Shown here one piece after another: positions 29,390 through 38,797 of a stretch of 64,000 nucleotides of DNA; within the stretch, counting starts at the first letter, position 1, and each line of letters starts with the position of its first letter. Source of the stretch: Pseudomonadota bacterium (GTDB lineage: Bacteria > Pseudomonadota > Gammaproteobacteria > Steroidobacterales > Woeseiaceae); the NCBI GenBank assembly GCA_027621915.1, contig JAQCAD010000007.1, positions 33,323-97,322 on the forward strand, in the 5' to 3' direction. Both the position numbers and the translations under genes were made by a program. Under the pieces are notes generated by a model. The model worked only from the letters and a program-made list of their open reading frames with translations, was not told where the DNA came from and did not search any database.

Positions 29390-30646
29390 ATGCTTGGCAA
29401 AAATTCGAAGTCCGACACAATCATCGTTCGTGCCATCGGCAAGCTGGGTGATGCCGACGTTATTTCCAAACTGTTGCCGATGCTGAATCGGCCGGAACGT
29501 GAAATTCAGGTCGAAGCAATCAAAGCGATCGCGCATCTCGCCGATCAGAGCCATGCCAATTCGATTCGCGGCGTCCTTCAGAAAATCAAGCAGTCGGATG
29601 ACAAGACGATCATTAACAGTGCGGACAAGGCATTGAAGGAACTTGATGCCAGGTTCTCCGAAAGCGTAATCCTGGAAAACATCCGCGCCGAAAAGATGTC
29701 AGAGCACACTAAAACGTTGCTCCTTGATAATGAAGAACTCAAAAAACTTATCGCGACTCAAAAGCCGACCGAGCAGGCCGTCGCTGCTGCGGAGGCGCCG
29801 CGAATTCTGGACATCGCGAAACTCGAGCCCGGCGACGTTATCGACGGACGCTACAAATATATTGAGAAGATAGGCAAAGGTGCATTCGGCACCGTGCTCC
29901 TGATGCAGGACCAGGTTGTAGACGAACGACTCATATTGAAGTTCCTCAATCCGAATGTTTCATCTGACGAGGAAATGATGAAACGATTTGTTCACGAATT
30001 ACGTTACTCGCGCATGATCACGCATAAGAATGTCATACGTATTTACGATTTCCTGTACCTGCAGGGTGCGTACGCGATATCTATGGAGTATTTCCCGTCG
30101 CACACGCTTAGCGGAGAAATTCCGGACAGCAAACCAATGCCCTTTCGCAGAGCACTGCAGTTTTCGATGGACATGGCGACTGGAATGGCGGTTGCGCATC
30201 AGGCAGGAGTCATTCACCGCGATCTCAAGCCGGCCAATATCCTTGTAAACAGCGATGGGTTGCTGAAAATCGTGGACTTTGGTGTGGCCGCGGCTGCCAG
30301 CAGTGGCGACACTCAGCTGACCAAGACCGGCTACGTCATCGGGTCGCCGAAGTACATGGCGCCCGAGCAAATTCTTGGCAAAAAAGTGGATGAAGCAGCA
30401 GATATCTACAGCATCGGCGTGATCATGTACGAAATGGTTACAGGTATTCCGCCCTACAGCCGTGGCGATCACATGTCCGTCATGTATCAACACGTGCAGG
30501 GTCAAGCCAAGTTGTGTCAGGACGTCAATCCGAATGTTCCGGACGACTACGCGGCGTTGATTGCCAAAGCAATGTCCGTCGACAAGTCGAAGCGTTACCA
30601 GACGATGGATGAGTTAATCGACGCTCTTAGCGCAATCCAGGTATAA
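29390..30646 (+). CDS. Serine/threonine protein kinase with HEAT repeats (C-terminal part of the interrupted frame)
   Basis: Frame continuous with the HEAT gene upstream; ATG 29390 is merely the first start codon after the TGA. The last HEAT repeats run to about 29640, then a linker, then a complete Hanks-type kinase domain (about 29840-30640): Gly loop GKGAFGTV, ATP Lys in LILKFLN, catalytic HRDLKPANIL, DFGVA, and APEQ. All catalytic residues are present, so the kinase looks selected for activity. No transmembrane segment follows, so it should be cytoplasmic. It precedes pilT-like and pilU-like genes by 116 bp. If the TGA is real, the kinase is made only by readthrough or reinitiation. Confidence 0.8.
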   Translation: MLGKNSKSDTIIVRAIGKLGDADVISKLLPMLNRPEREIQVEAIKAIAHLADQSHANSIRGVLQKIKQSDDKTIINSADKALKELDARFSESVILENIRAEKMSEHTKTLLLDNEELKKLIATQKPTEQAVAAAEAPRILDIAKLEPGDVIDGRYKYIEKIGKGAFGTVLLMQDQVVDERLILKFLNPNVSSDEEMMKRFVHELRYSRMITHKNVIRIYDFLYLQGAYAISMEYFPSHTLSGEIPDSKPMPFRRALQFSMDMATGMAVAHQAGVIHRDLKPANILVNSDGLLKIVDFGVAAAASSGDTQLTKTGYVIGSPKYMAPEQILGKKVDEAADIYSIGVIMYEMVTGIPPYSRGDHMSVMYQHVQGQAKLCQDVNPNVPDDYAALIAKAMSVDKSKRYQTMDELIDALSAIQV

Positions 30647-30762
30647 AAAACACGCATCTCCAAATAGTGTGCCAGCGCACTGGCGCCAGCGAGTGATTAC
30701 GCCTAGGATACGGCCAAACCTATGATTTTTAGCGCAATTAGTCTCATATACCCCGGATTGAC

Positions 30763-31878
30763 ATGCCACGAATAGACTCCTTTCTGAAGCTTGGGCTCGC
30801 GCAGGGTTGCTCTGATGTTCATCTTGCGGTCGGTATTCCACCGATGCTTCGCATGAATGGCGACTTGTTGCCGATTAAATTCCGCGACCTGGCCGACACC
30901 GAACTTGAAAGTTACGTCATGGAAATCCTGAGCGATTCGCAGAAAGACGTTTTCTACGAAGGCAGGGACCTCGACTTCTCGTACGTAGCCGAGGAAGGCG
31001 GCCGTTTCCGCGTCAATCTCTTTCACAAAGACACTGGCGTTGGGGCCGTGTTCCGGCATATACCCAACGAAGTACCGACACTTGCAAAGCTTGGCGTACC
31101 CGCTGTCCTGGAAAGATTCTGCGATTATCACCAGGGCATGGTCCTCGTTACCGGTTCGACCGGAACGGGCAAGTCAACGACGCTGGCTGCGATGATCGAT
31201 CACCTGAACACGACCCGCAGTTTGAATATCATCAGCCTGGAGGATCCGATTGAATTCGTGCATCCGAGCAAGAAAAGCCAGGTTATCCAGCGCGAGCTCG
31301 GCACACATCTGACGAGTTTCGCTGACGGCGTCCGCTCGGCGATGCGCGAGGATCCCGACGTCATACTGGTCGGCGAAATGCGCGATGCAGACACTATCTC
31401 AATGGCTATGACGGCAGCGGAGACCGGTCATCTTGTGCTCGGCACACTGCACACGACAAGCGCAGTCAAGACCATTGACCGCATTATCGACGCGTTGCCA
31501 GGCGAACTTCGAGAGCAGACGAAAAGCTTCCTGGCACAGAGCCTCAAGGCGGTGGTCAGCCAGGTTCTGTGCAAGACGCCCGACGGGCGCGGCCGCAAGG
31601 CGATCATGGAGATTCTCGTTAACAATCGAGCAATATCCAAACTGATCAAGACCGATCAGTCGCATCAAATACCATCGCAATTGCAAATGGGCAGGGATGT
31701 CGGAATGCAGCTGATGGACCAGGCACTACTGGCGGCAATCACCGCGAAAGAAGTCGACCCGGACGACGCATTTCGCCACGCTCTCGACAAGAAGCGTTTT
31801 CAACGCTTTGTCACCGATTCGTCGATCCTGCCTACAATTGATGAGGACGCGCCTCCACCGTCGGGGGATCTCTATTGA
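30763..31878 (+). CDS. PilT/PilU-family twitching motility ATPase (first copy)
   Basis: 371 aa secretion-superfamily ATPase. The N-terminal PAS-like domain is followed by Walker A GSTGTGKST (about residues 131-139), the Asp box EDPIEFVH, Walker B VILVGEMRD (about 200) and the His box LGTLHTTSA. Such hexamers power pilus retraction in type IV pili. The C terminus ends in an acidic, Pro-rich tail. It is unlikely to be a PilB, which is larger. PilT and PilU were not separated reliably; the tandem partner is the following gene, overlapping by TTGA. Confidence 0.85.
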   Translation: MPRIDSFLKLGLAQGCSDVHLAVGIPPMLRMNGDLLPIKFRDLADTELESYVMEILSDSQKDVFYEGRDLDFSYVAEEGGRFRVNLFHKDTGVGAVFRHIPNEVPTLAKLGVPAVLERFCDYHQGMVLVTGSTGTGKSTTLAAMIDHLNTTRSLNIISLEDPIEFVHPSKKSQVIQRELGTHLTSFADGVRSAMREDPDVILVGEMRDADTISMAMTAAETGHLVLGTLHTTSAVKTIDRIIDALPGELREQTKSFLAQSLKAVVSQVLCKTPDGRGRKAIMEILVNNRAISKLIKTDQSHQIPSQLQMGRDVGMQLMDQALLAAITAKEVDPDDAFRHALDKKRFQRFVTDSSILPTIDEDAPPPSGDLY

Positions 31879-32951
31879 ACAAGATTGATGAGTTCCTTAA
31901 AGATGCGCTGACCAAGAGCAGTTCGGATTTGCACTTTATTTCGGGCGACCCGCCGCGCGTTCGTATCCATGGATCCCTGACGCTTCTGAACGACACCACA
32001 CTGACAATCGATTTCGTCAAAGAATGTCTTTACGAAATTATGACCGGATCGATGCAGCGCGATTTTGAAAAACATGACGCTGTTGATTTTGCGTATGAAA
32101 TTCCCGACATATCGCGGTTTCGCGTGAATGTGATGCGCCATCTGAATGGCATCGGCGCTGTCATGCGCGCCATCCCGTCGAAGGCCCTTACGCTGGACGA
32201 ACTTAACATGCCAGCCGCCGTTCGAAATCTGTGCAAACAGAATCAGGGAATGATTCTTGTGACAGGAAAAACCGGGTCCGGGAAGTCGACCACACTTGCG
32301 GCGATGGTGGACGACATCAATTATCGAATTAAGGGACATATACTGACCGTTGAAGACCCGATCGAATTCGTCCATCAACGAAAGGGCTGCCTTATCAGTC
32401 AACGTGAGGTTGGAATACACACGACTGATTTTGCCAGCGCACTGCATTCTGCTCTCCGCGAAGACCCCGATGTCATTCTCGTGGGCGAGCTCCGCGACCT
32501 CGAAACGATCTCGGCAGCGGTAACCGCGGCTGAAATGGGAATTCTGGTCATGGGCACGTTGCATACCAATGGCGCCGGCCAGACCGTTGACAGAATCGTC
32601 AACACATTTCCGTCAGACAAGCAGAATCATATCCGGACGATGCTCTCGACATCTTTACGCGGTGTCATCTCGCAGCAGTTGCTGCCGACGATAGACAAAC
32701 CGGGCCGCGTGGCGGCGCTAGAGATCATGATCAATACATCGGCCGTCGCCAATATCATTCGACAGGGAAAACTGGATCAGCTTGAAACCGCGATGCAAAG
32801 CGGTGGATCAATCGGGATGCAGACGATGGATTCCGCCTTGAGGGAACTGCTCGAAAAAGGCCGGATCAGTCCACTCGAAGCCTACCAGCAGGCAAATAAC
32901 AAGCAGAAGTTTCGCAGCCTGATCGACGACGACGACGCTGAGGTCGAATAA
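31875..32951 (+). CDS. PilT/PilU-family twitching motility ATPase (second copy)
   Basis: 358 aa paralogue of the preceding gene. The start is the TTG at 31875, which overlaps the upstream TGA and aligns the N terminus (NKIDEFLKDALTKSSSDLHF) with that of the first copy (RIDSFLKLGLAQGCSDVHL). Walker A is GKTGSGKST (about 131-139), the Asp box EDPIEFVH, and Walker B VILVGELRD. It ends in DDDDAEVE, an acidic tail. A PilT/PilU pair is the usual partner set for type IV pilus retraction. The upstream kinase suggests regulated phosphorylation, which is inference. Confidence 0.85.
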   Translation: MNKIDEFLKDALTKSSSDLHFISGDPPRVRIHGSLTLLNDTTLTIDFVKECLYEIMTGSMQRDFEKHDAVDFAYEIPDISRFRVNVMRHLNGIGAVMRAIPSKALTLDELNMPAAVRNLCKQNQGMILVTGKTGSGKSTTLAAMVDDINYRIKGHILTVEDPIEFVHQRKGCLISQREVGIHTTDFASALHSALREDPDVILVGELRDLETISAAVTAAEMGILVMGTLHTNGAGQTVDRIVNTFPSDKQNHIRTMLSTSLRGVISQQLLPTIDKPGRVAALEIMINTSAVANIIRQGKLDQLETAMQSGGSIGMQTMDSALRELLEKGRISPLEAYQQANNKQKFRSLIDDDDAEVE

Positions 32952-33005
32952 CGGATTTTCGACGTCGTCGAGTCCCGATCAATATGTCCTGAATGGAGGA
33001 GCGCC

Positions 33006-33017
33006 GTGGCATAATGC
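33006..33017 (+). promoter_or_regulatory. Extended -10 promoter element (GTGGCATAATGC), copy 2, ahead of metG
   Basis: TG at 33007-33008, spacer G, CATAAT at 33010-33015. It lies 36 nt before the metG ATG, a normal promoter distance. Same 12-mer as at 28010. Confidence 0.5.
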
Positions 33018-33053
33018 GCCGCGTTATCCGGATATGGCTGGCCGATTAGAAAT

Positions 33054-35069
33054 ATGAGCTCAAACGTTCGAAAAATCATGGTGTCCAGCGCGCTGCCCTA
33101 CGCAAACGGACACATGCACATGGGGCACCTCGTCGAGTACATCCAGTCGGATATCTGGGCTCGATTCCAGAAACTGAGGGGTCATCAGTGCACTTTCGTA
33201 TGCGCTGCCGATGCCCATGGCACGCCGATCATGATCAAGGCGCGCCAGGAAGGTGTCGCACCGGAGGTGATGGTCACTCGAGTCGCCAAAGAACAGCATG
33301 ACGATTTGAAGGCATTCGACGTCGCGTTCGATAATTTTCACACGACTCATTCGGCAGAAAACCAGCAGCTCGTGTACCGAATGTTCGAAGGATTGCGCGC
33401 CGCCGGCCATATCTATATCAAGACGATTGAGCAGGCTTATGACGACCAGGAAAAGATGTTCCTGCCAGATCGCTTCGTCAAAGGCACCTGCCCGCGATGC
33501 AAGACGGAGGAGCAGTATGGCGATGCCTGCGAAAGCTGCGGCGCAACCTATTCACCGAATGACCTGATAGACCCCGTCTCCGTATTGTCAGGCAGCACGC
33601 CGGTCTGGAAAGAGTCAGATCATTATTTTTTCCGGCTGAGTAATTTTGAAAGCCAGCTCAGGACCTGGATGAAGTCCGCTGAGCTTCATCAACATATCAC
33701 CAGCAAACTTGAGGAATGGTTTGAAGCCGGGTTGCAGGACTGGGACATCTCCCGGGACGCGCCATACTTCGGCTTCAAAATTCCCGGCACGGAAGATAAA
33801 TATTTTTATGTCTGGCTCGACGCGCCAGTGGGCTACCTGGCCAGTTTCCTGCACTACTGCAATCGGCATGACGATCTTGATTTCGAGGAATACTGGACGC
33901 CTGGTCATGATACCGAGGTGTATCACTTTATCGGCAAGGATATCGTCTATTTCCATACTTTATTCTGGCCGGCAGTGCTCGAAGGGTCAGGTTTTCGCAC
34001 ACCCAACAGCGTTTTTGCACATGGATTTCTGACCGTCAACGGCAAAAAGATGTCCAAATCGCGTGGTACTTTTATCAAGGCACGTACTTATATCGATAAC
34101 CTCGATCCGAGCCACCTTCGCTATTACTATGCCGCCAAACTTGGCCCTGGTATGGATGACGTCGACCTCAATCTGGACGATTTCGTCGCGCGGGTGAACT
34201 CGGACTTGGTCGGCAAACTCGTCAATATCGCCAGTCGGTGTGCGGGATTCATCAGCAAGCAATTCGACGGAGCGCTGTCGCCGAAACTCGACGATCCTGA
34301 ACTGTTCAGCGAATTCGTCGATGCCAGCGAAGCTATTGCCGGGCACTATGAACGACGGGAATATTCCAAGGCGATGCGGATTATCATGACGTTGGCTGAT
34401 ACTGCCAACCGTTACATTGAAGACAAAAAGCCATGGGTGATGTCAAAGGACAAGGGCAAGGGCGGCGAGGTACAGCTGGTCTGTACCCAGGGGCTCAATA
34501 TGTTTCGCACGCTCATGGTTTACCTCGCACCGGTGGTGCCCGCGCTTGCCGGAAAGACACGCGTCCTTTTCCAGGAGGATTCCTGGTCATGGTCTTCCGC
34601 GAGCAATCCTATGCTTGGCACAGCATTAACAGAATTCAAGCCGCTCCTGACGAGAGTCGAGCCCGAACAGGTCAATAAAATGGTCGAACAATCCACAGCT
34701 ACAACCGACGTACGCAACACCGGATCAGCTGATACGGACACCGACGAGATCACGATTGACGACTTTACAAAAGTTGATCTCAGGGTTGCCCGGATCGAAA
34801 GAGCGGAACCCGTCGATGGCGCCGATAAGCTCCTGAAACTGACCCTGGATCTCGGTGGTGAATCCCGGACAGTTTTTGCGGGAATCAAGGCTGCTTATGA
34901 GCCCCAGGCGCTTGAGGGCAGACTCGTTGTGGCCGTCGCCAACCTCAAACCCAGGAAAATGCGTTTCGGCATGTCCGAGGGCATGGTTCTCGCGGCGGGC
35001 CCGGGGGGCGAGGAAATATTCCTCTTATCTGCGGATGCCGGCGCCTCTCCCGGAATGCGTGTCAAATAA
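33054..35069 (+). CDS. metG: Methionyl-tRNA synthetase
   Basis: 671 aa. Class I synthetase with HIGH-type [17 protein letters not shown], the zinc knuckle [17 protein letters not shown], and [11 protein letters not shown] as the KMSKS loop. A C-terminal EMAP-II-like tRNA-binding domain begins near residue 565 ([18 protein letters not shown]) and is needed for dimerisation in MetRS of this type. The rnf operon follows 61 bp downstream. Confidence 0.97.
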   Translation: MSSNVRKIMVSSALPYANGHMHMGHLVEYIQSDIWARFQKLRGHQCTFVCAADAHGTPIMIKARQEGVAPEVMVTRVAKEQHDDLKAFDVAFDNFHTTHSAENQQLVYRMFEGLRAAGHIYIKTIEQAYDDQEKMFLPDRFVKGTCPRCKTEEQYGDACESCGATYSPNDLIDPVSVLSGSTPVWKESDHYFFRLSNFESQLRTWMKSAELHQHITSKLEEWFEAGLQDWDISRDAPYFGFKIPGTEDKYFYVWLDAPVGYLASFLHYCNRHDDLDFEEYWTPGHDTEVYHFIGKDIVYFHTLFWPAVLEGSGFRTPNSVFAHGFLTVNGKKMSKSRGTFIKARTYIDNLDPSHLRYYYAAKLGPGMDDVDLNLDDFVARVNSDLVGKLVNIASRCAGFISKQFDGALSPKLDDPELFSEFVDASEAIAGHYERREYSKAMRIIMTLADTANRYIEDKKPWVMSKDKGKGGEVQLVCTQGLNMFRTLMVYLAPVVPALAGKTRVLFQEDSWSWSSASNPMLGTALTEFKPLLTRVEPEQVNKMVEQSTATTDVRNTGSADTDTDEITIDDFTKVDLRVARIERAEPVDGADKLLKLTLDLGGESRTVFAGIKAAYEPQALEGRLVVAVANLKPRKMRFGMSEGMVLAAGPGGEEIFLLSADAGASPGMRVK

Positions 35070-35130
35070 AAGTCGGTTTGGTCGCGCGAGGGTGCCTTAG
35101 GCCGTTACACCTTCTACAATAGGGAACCCA

Positions 35131-35712
35131 ATGGCAGATCTGATCCTAATCCTCGTCGGTACCGTACTGGTCAATAACTTCGTATTGGTCCGGTTCCTGG
35201 GTCTTTGCCCGTTTATGGGCGTATCAAGAAATCTCGAAGCCGCATTTGGTATGTCGATTGCGACGGCGTTCGTTTTGACGCTTTCATCGGCGATCGCCTA
35301 CCTGCTGCACGATTACGTCCTGTTGCCCCTCGGACTGGAATACCTGAAAACCATCAGCTTCATCCTGGTAATCGCGGCCAGCGTGCAATTTACGGAGATA
35401 ATGGTCAGACGCCAGAGCCCTCTCCTGCACCAGCTGCTCGGAATATATATCCCGTTGATCGCGACCAATTGTGCGGTACTCGGGGTGGCATTGCTGAATG
35501 TCCGTGAAGCCCAGGGATTTATTCAGTCCGTGTTTTACGGATTCGGAGCAGCCGGCGGCTTCGCCCTTGTCCTCGTTTTGTTTGCGGCCATTCGTGAGCG
35601 GTTGCAGGCATCTGACATTCCCCGCCCATTTCGCGGCACCGCGATTGCGCTGATGACAGCCGGTATCATGTCGCTGGCCTTCATGGGCTTTTCCGGGATG
35701 GCGAGACTCTGA
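35131..35712 (+). CDS. rnfA: Rnf electron transport complex subunit A
   Basis: 193 aa integral membrane protein with six hydrophobic segments and the near-invariant [18 protein letters not shown]. In the Rnf complex (Na+ or H+-translocating ferredoxin:NAD+ oxidoreductase) RnfA and RnfE are paralogous six-helix subunits that carry an iron-sulphur cluster between them. First gene of rnfABCDGE; the set is in standard order. Confidence 0.96.
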   Translation: MADLILILVGTVLVNNFVLVRFLGLCPFMGVSRNLEAAFGMSIATAFVLTLSSAIAYLLHDYVLLPLGLEYLKTISFILVIAASVQFTEIMVRRQSPLLHQLLGIYIPLIATNCAVLGVALLNVREAQGFIQSVFYGFGAAGGFALVLVLFAAIRERLQASDIPRPFRGTAIALMTAGIMSLAFMGFSGMARL

Positions 35713-35718
35713 CGGCCC

Positions 35719-36216
35719 ATGTGGACATCAATCATTACGGCGATTCTGATTATCACCGGCATTGCGCTCCTGGCGGGCTTCCTGCTGACGGCGGCGTCTC
35801 GCAGATTACCCGGCGATCCGATTCAGATCGTCGACCAGATAGACGCCTTGCTCCCCCAGACCCAGTGCGCTCAATGCGGCTATCCCGGTTGTCGGCCGTA
35901 TGCGCAAGCCATTGCCTCTGATGCTGCGGCAATCAACCTCTGTCCGCCGGGCGGCGCCGATACCGTTTTGCGACTCGCGGATCTGCTTGGGCGAGACCCC
36001 GAACCGCTTGCAGAGGCAGCGGCAGTTGCCAGTGTCGCGCTCATCGAAGAATCACTTTGCATCGGATGTACCCATTGCAGGGACGCGTGCCCGGTCGACG
36101 CCATCACCGGGGCGCACCAATTCATGCACACGGTGATTGCAGCTGAATGTACCGGGTGCGAATTATGCGTGCCGCGCTGCCCGGTCAATTGCATCAGCAT
36201 GGTGCCAGCCAGATGA
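35719..36216 (+). CDS. rnfB: Rnf complex Fe-S subunit B
   Basis: 165 aa, shorter than many RnfB proteins, with an N-terminal membrane anchor (about 5-25). The Fe-S domain has CAQCGYPGC with a fourth Cys in NLCPPGG, followed by two 4Fe-4S motifs, CIGCTHCRDACPVD and CTGCELCVPRCPVN. RnfB takes electrons from ferredoxin and passes them to RnfC. ATGA overlap with rnfC. Confidence 0.95.
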   Translation: MWTSIITAILIITGIALLAGFLLTAASRRLPGDPIQIVDQIDALLPQTQCAQCGYPGCRPYAQAIASDAAAINLCPPGGADTVLRLADLLGRDPEPLAEAAAVASVALIEESLCIGCTHCRDACPVDAITGAHQFMHTVIAAECTGCELCVPRCPVNCISMVPAR

Positions 36217-37739
36217 ATTCGCCAGCCGCAACTTACGATCTGGGAAAGCTGCATGGCGGGCTTCGACTTCCTGCCGAGAAGGCGGCGGCAACAGCCACGC
36301 CGATACGCGACGTGCCGTTACCCGATCAACTGGTGCTTCCCATCACGCAGCATGCCGGAAAAGCTGCACACCCCATCGTTGGCATTGGCGAACGCGTTCT
36401 CAAGGGACAGTTGATTGCCGAGGCATTCGGCACACTGAGTGCGCCTGTCCATGCATCATCATCCGGAAAAATTGTGGCCATTGAACCCTGGCCGGTATCA
36501 AGACGAAGAGGCGACAATGCGCCCTGCATTGTCATTGACTGTGATGGCGAAGATCGCGCAATCGAGCTGCCCGACCAGATCCCACCCTTTCATTCGCTCG
36601 ACCCCGAGTCGCTTCTCCAGAAAATTTTGCAGGGCGGTATTGTCGGCCTCGGCGGCGCCGTATTCCCGACCGGGCAGAAACTGATGCAGGCCGCAACGAT
36701 GCCCCTCGACTACCTGATACTGAACGGCGTCGAATGCGAGCCCTACATCAGTTGCGACGATCTTCTGATGCGGGAGCAAGCGTCGCTGGTGCTCGGCGGT
36801 GCACAAATACTGATGCATGCGCTTCGTCTCGGTAAATGTTATGTCGTCATTGAAAGTGACAAGCCAGAAGCAATCCAGGCTATCGGCGAGGCACTGGCAA
36901 CCCTTGATGACAATCGCATTACACTGAAACAGATTCCAACCATCTACCCGTCGGGAGGCGAAGATCAATTGGTGCAACTTGTCACGAATCGGGAAGTGCC
37001 GAGTGGCGGATTACCGACTGATGTTGGATGCGTCGTGCAAAACGTCGGCACCGCTGCGGCGATCTATCGGTGGATTTGCGAGGGCGAGCCGCTGATATCG
37101 CGGGTAACGACTGTTACCGGGCCTGGCGTCAACTCATCGATGAACGTCTCAGTAAGAATCGGAACGACGGTTGCTGACGTAATTTCCTTTGCCGGTGGCT
37201 ATACAGAAAATGCAGACCAACTTGTAATCGGCGGGCCCATGTGCGGTAAATCCGTCACGACTGACCGCGTGCCGGTCGTCAAGGCTACCAACTGCATATT
37301 GGTTCTCAACGAAAAAAACGCTGCGACTGTCGAGCAGTCGTGTATTCGCTGCGGTGAGTGCGCCATAGTTTGCCCAATTCAATTGCTGCCACAGCAACTG
37401 TTCTGGTACGCGTGCGCGGATAACGAATCGAAGCTGCGTTCATACGGGCTTACTGACTGCATCGAATGCGGATGTTGCGATCTGGTATGCCCGAGTCATA
37501 TTTCGTTGACCGCCAGCTTTCGCAATGCAAAGGCCCGCATTCATGAACAGGCAGACGAAAAAGCCCGCGCCGAACGAGCACGGCGTAGGTTTGAGTCAAG
37601 AAACGAACGACTGGAATTTGAAAAGCAGACTCGCGAAATGGAACTCGCCTTACAGAAAAAACAAGCAAAGTCCGCCGGACCATCTGCAATTGAAGAAATC
37701 CTGGAACGCCAACGGCAGAAACAGGACAAAGAAGACTAG
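36213..37739 (+). CDS. rnfC: Rnf complex NADH-binding subunit C
   Basis: 508 aa from the ATG at 36213. The Gly-rich region KILQGGIVGLGGAVFPTGQK is the NADH/FMN-type loop, and two cluster motifs, CIRCGECAIVCP and CIECGCCDLVCP, follow. The C terminus is a charged Ala/Glu/Lys/Arg coiled segment, shorter than in enterobacterial RnfC. A longer frame to 36147 is open but lies inside rnfB. It starts at the rnfB stop and is followed by rnfD 2 bp after its own stop. Confidence 0.95.
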   Translation: MNSPAATYDLGKLHGGLRLPAEKAAATATPIRDVPLPDQLVLPITQHAGKAAHPIVGIGERVLKGQLIAEAFGTLSAPVHASSSGKIVAIEPWPVSRRRGDNAPCIVIDCDGEDRAIELPDQIPPFHSLDPESLLQKILQGGIVGLGGAVFPTGQKLMQAATMPLDYLILNGVECEPYISCDDLLMREQASLVLGGAQILMHALRLGKCYVVIESDKPEAIQAIGEALATLDDNRITLKQIPTIYPSGGEDQLVQLVTNREVPSGGLPTDVGCVVQNVGTAAAIYRWICEGEPLISRVTTVTGPGVNSSMNVSVRIGTTVADVISFAGGYTENADQLVIGGPMCGKSVTTDRVPVVKATNCILVLNEKNAATVEQSCIRCGECAIVCPIQLLPQQLFWYACADNESKLRSYGLTDCIECGCCDLVCPSHISLTASFRNAKARIHEQADEKARAERARRRFESRNERLEFEKQTREMELALQKKQAKSAGPSAIEEILERQRQKQDKED

Positions 37740-37741
37740 AG

Positions 37742-38797
37742 ATGGAATTCGAGAAAAGAGACGCACCTTTCGTAGCGCCAACGACCAACGTCGCATCGAT
37801 GATGTTGCACGTGCTGTACGCGTTGATTCCTGCGGCACTTGCTTACGTCTGGTATTTTGGCTCAGGATTTGTATTCAACCTCATCATTGCCGGCATATTC
37901 TGTATCGCCGGCGAGTCGTTGATGTTGCGACTCCGGGGACGACCGGTCGAAGCCACTCTGGCCGATTACAGCGTACTCGTGACCGCGGCGCTGCTCACAT
38001 TTGCAATGCCTGCTTTGACACCTTGGTGGGTCACCGCGACCGCAGCACTTTTTGCGACCGTGGTTGCCAAGCACCTCTACGGCGGGCTCGGATATAACCT
38101 GTTTAACCCGGCGATGGTTGGCTACGTCGTCGTGCTCATCGCGTTTCCCATGGATATGAATCTGTGGACCGCGCCACGCATGGGAGATATCGATTACCAG
38201 TTCATGACGATCGCGCAAACTGCACGATTTACCCTTACAGGAAGCCTGCCGGATTATTTGACATTTGATGCCATTAGTCGCGCAACGCCATTGGACATCG
38301 TCAAGGCCGGACTGAATGACATGAGGACATTCGAAGAACTACGTGCGTACCCGATGATGGGCGATTTCGGTGGGCGCGGCTGGGAATGGATCGGTAACTT
38401 TACAGCGATTGGCGGCGCGTGGTTGCTGGTGAAGAAGATCATACGCTGGCAGATCCCGTTCGGTGTGCTGATGGGATTATTGATTCCGTCAAGCCTCATG
38501 TATTTTCTCGTCCCTGGAGTCCATCCAAGCCCTGGGTTTCATTTGTTCAGCGGCGGCACAATTCTGTGCGCTTTTTTTATCGCGACCGATCCGGTCTCCG
38601 CGGCGACCAGTGAGAAAGGCCGACTCATTTATGGATTCGGAATCGGGTTTTTAATATACGCGATCCGCGAGTGGGGTAGCTACGCCGACGGCGTCGCTTT
38701 CGCGGTGCTATTGATGAACCTGGCGGTACCAACGATTGATTACCTGACCAAACCACACATTGTCGGTCACCCGATAAAACGCCGGGGTGCTCGATGA
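37742..38797 (+). CDS. rnfD: Rnf complex subunit D
   Basis: 351 aa integral membrane subunit with nine or ten helices. The covalent FMN site is the Thr in S-R-A-T-P-L (about residue 183), and the segment GGLGYNLFNPAMVGY is an Rnf/Nqr signature. The ATGA overlap with rnfG is typical of the operon. Confidence 0.95.
   Translation: MEFEKRDAPFVAPTTNVASMMLHVLYALIPAALAYVWYFGSGFVFNLIIAGIFCIAGESLMLRLRGRPVEATLADYSVLVTAALLTFAMPALTPWWVTATAALFATVVAKHLYGGLGYNLFNPAMVGYVVVLIAFPMDMNLWTAPRMGDIDYQFMTIAQTARFTLTGSLPDYLTFDAISRATPLDIVKAGLNDMRTFEELRAYPMMGDFGGRGWEWIGNFTAIGGAWLLVKKIIRWQIPFGVLMGLLIPSSLMYFLVPGVHPSPGFHLFSGGTILCAFFIATDPVSAATSEKGRLIYGFGIGFLIYAIREWGSYADGVAFAVLLMNLAVPTIDYLTKPHIVGHPIKRRGAR

Noticed and set aside
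28456..29469. A 337-codon open frame antisense to the HEAT/kinase gene, running across the TGA site
   Set aside because: It is Ser-rich and without recognisable domains. The sense strand shows clear HEAT repeats on both sides, so the antisense frame is a codon-composition shadow.
30647..30762. GCCAG/CTGGC hairpin between the kinase and first pilus ATPase as a terminator
   Set aside because: The stem is only 5 bp and no T run follows, so it gives no reason to split the transcript.
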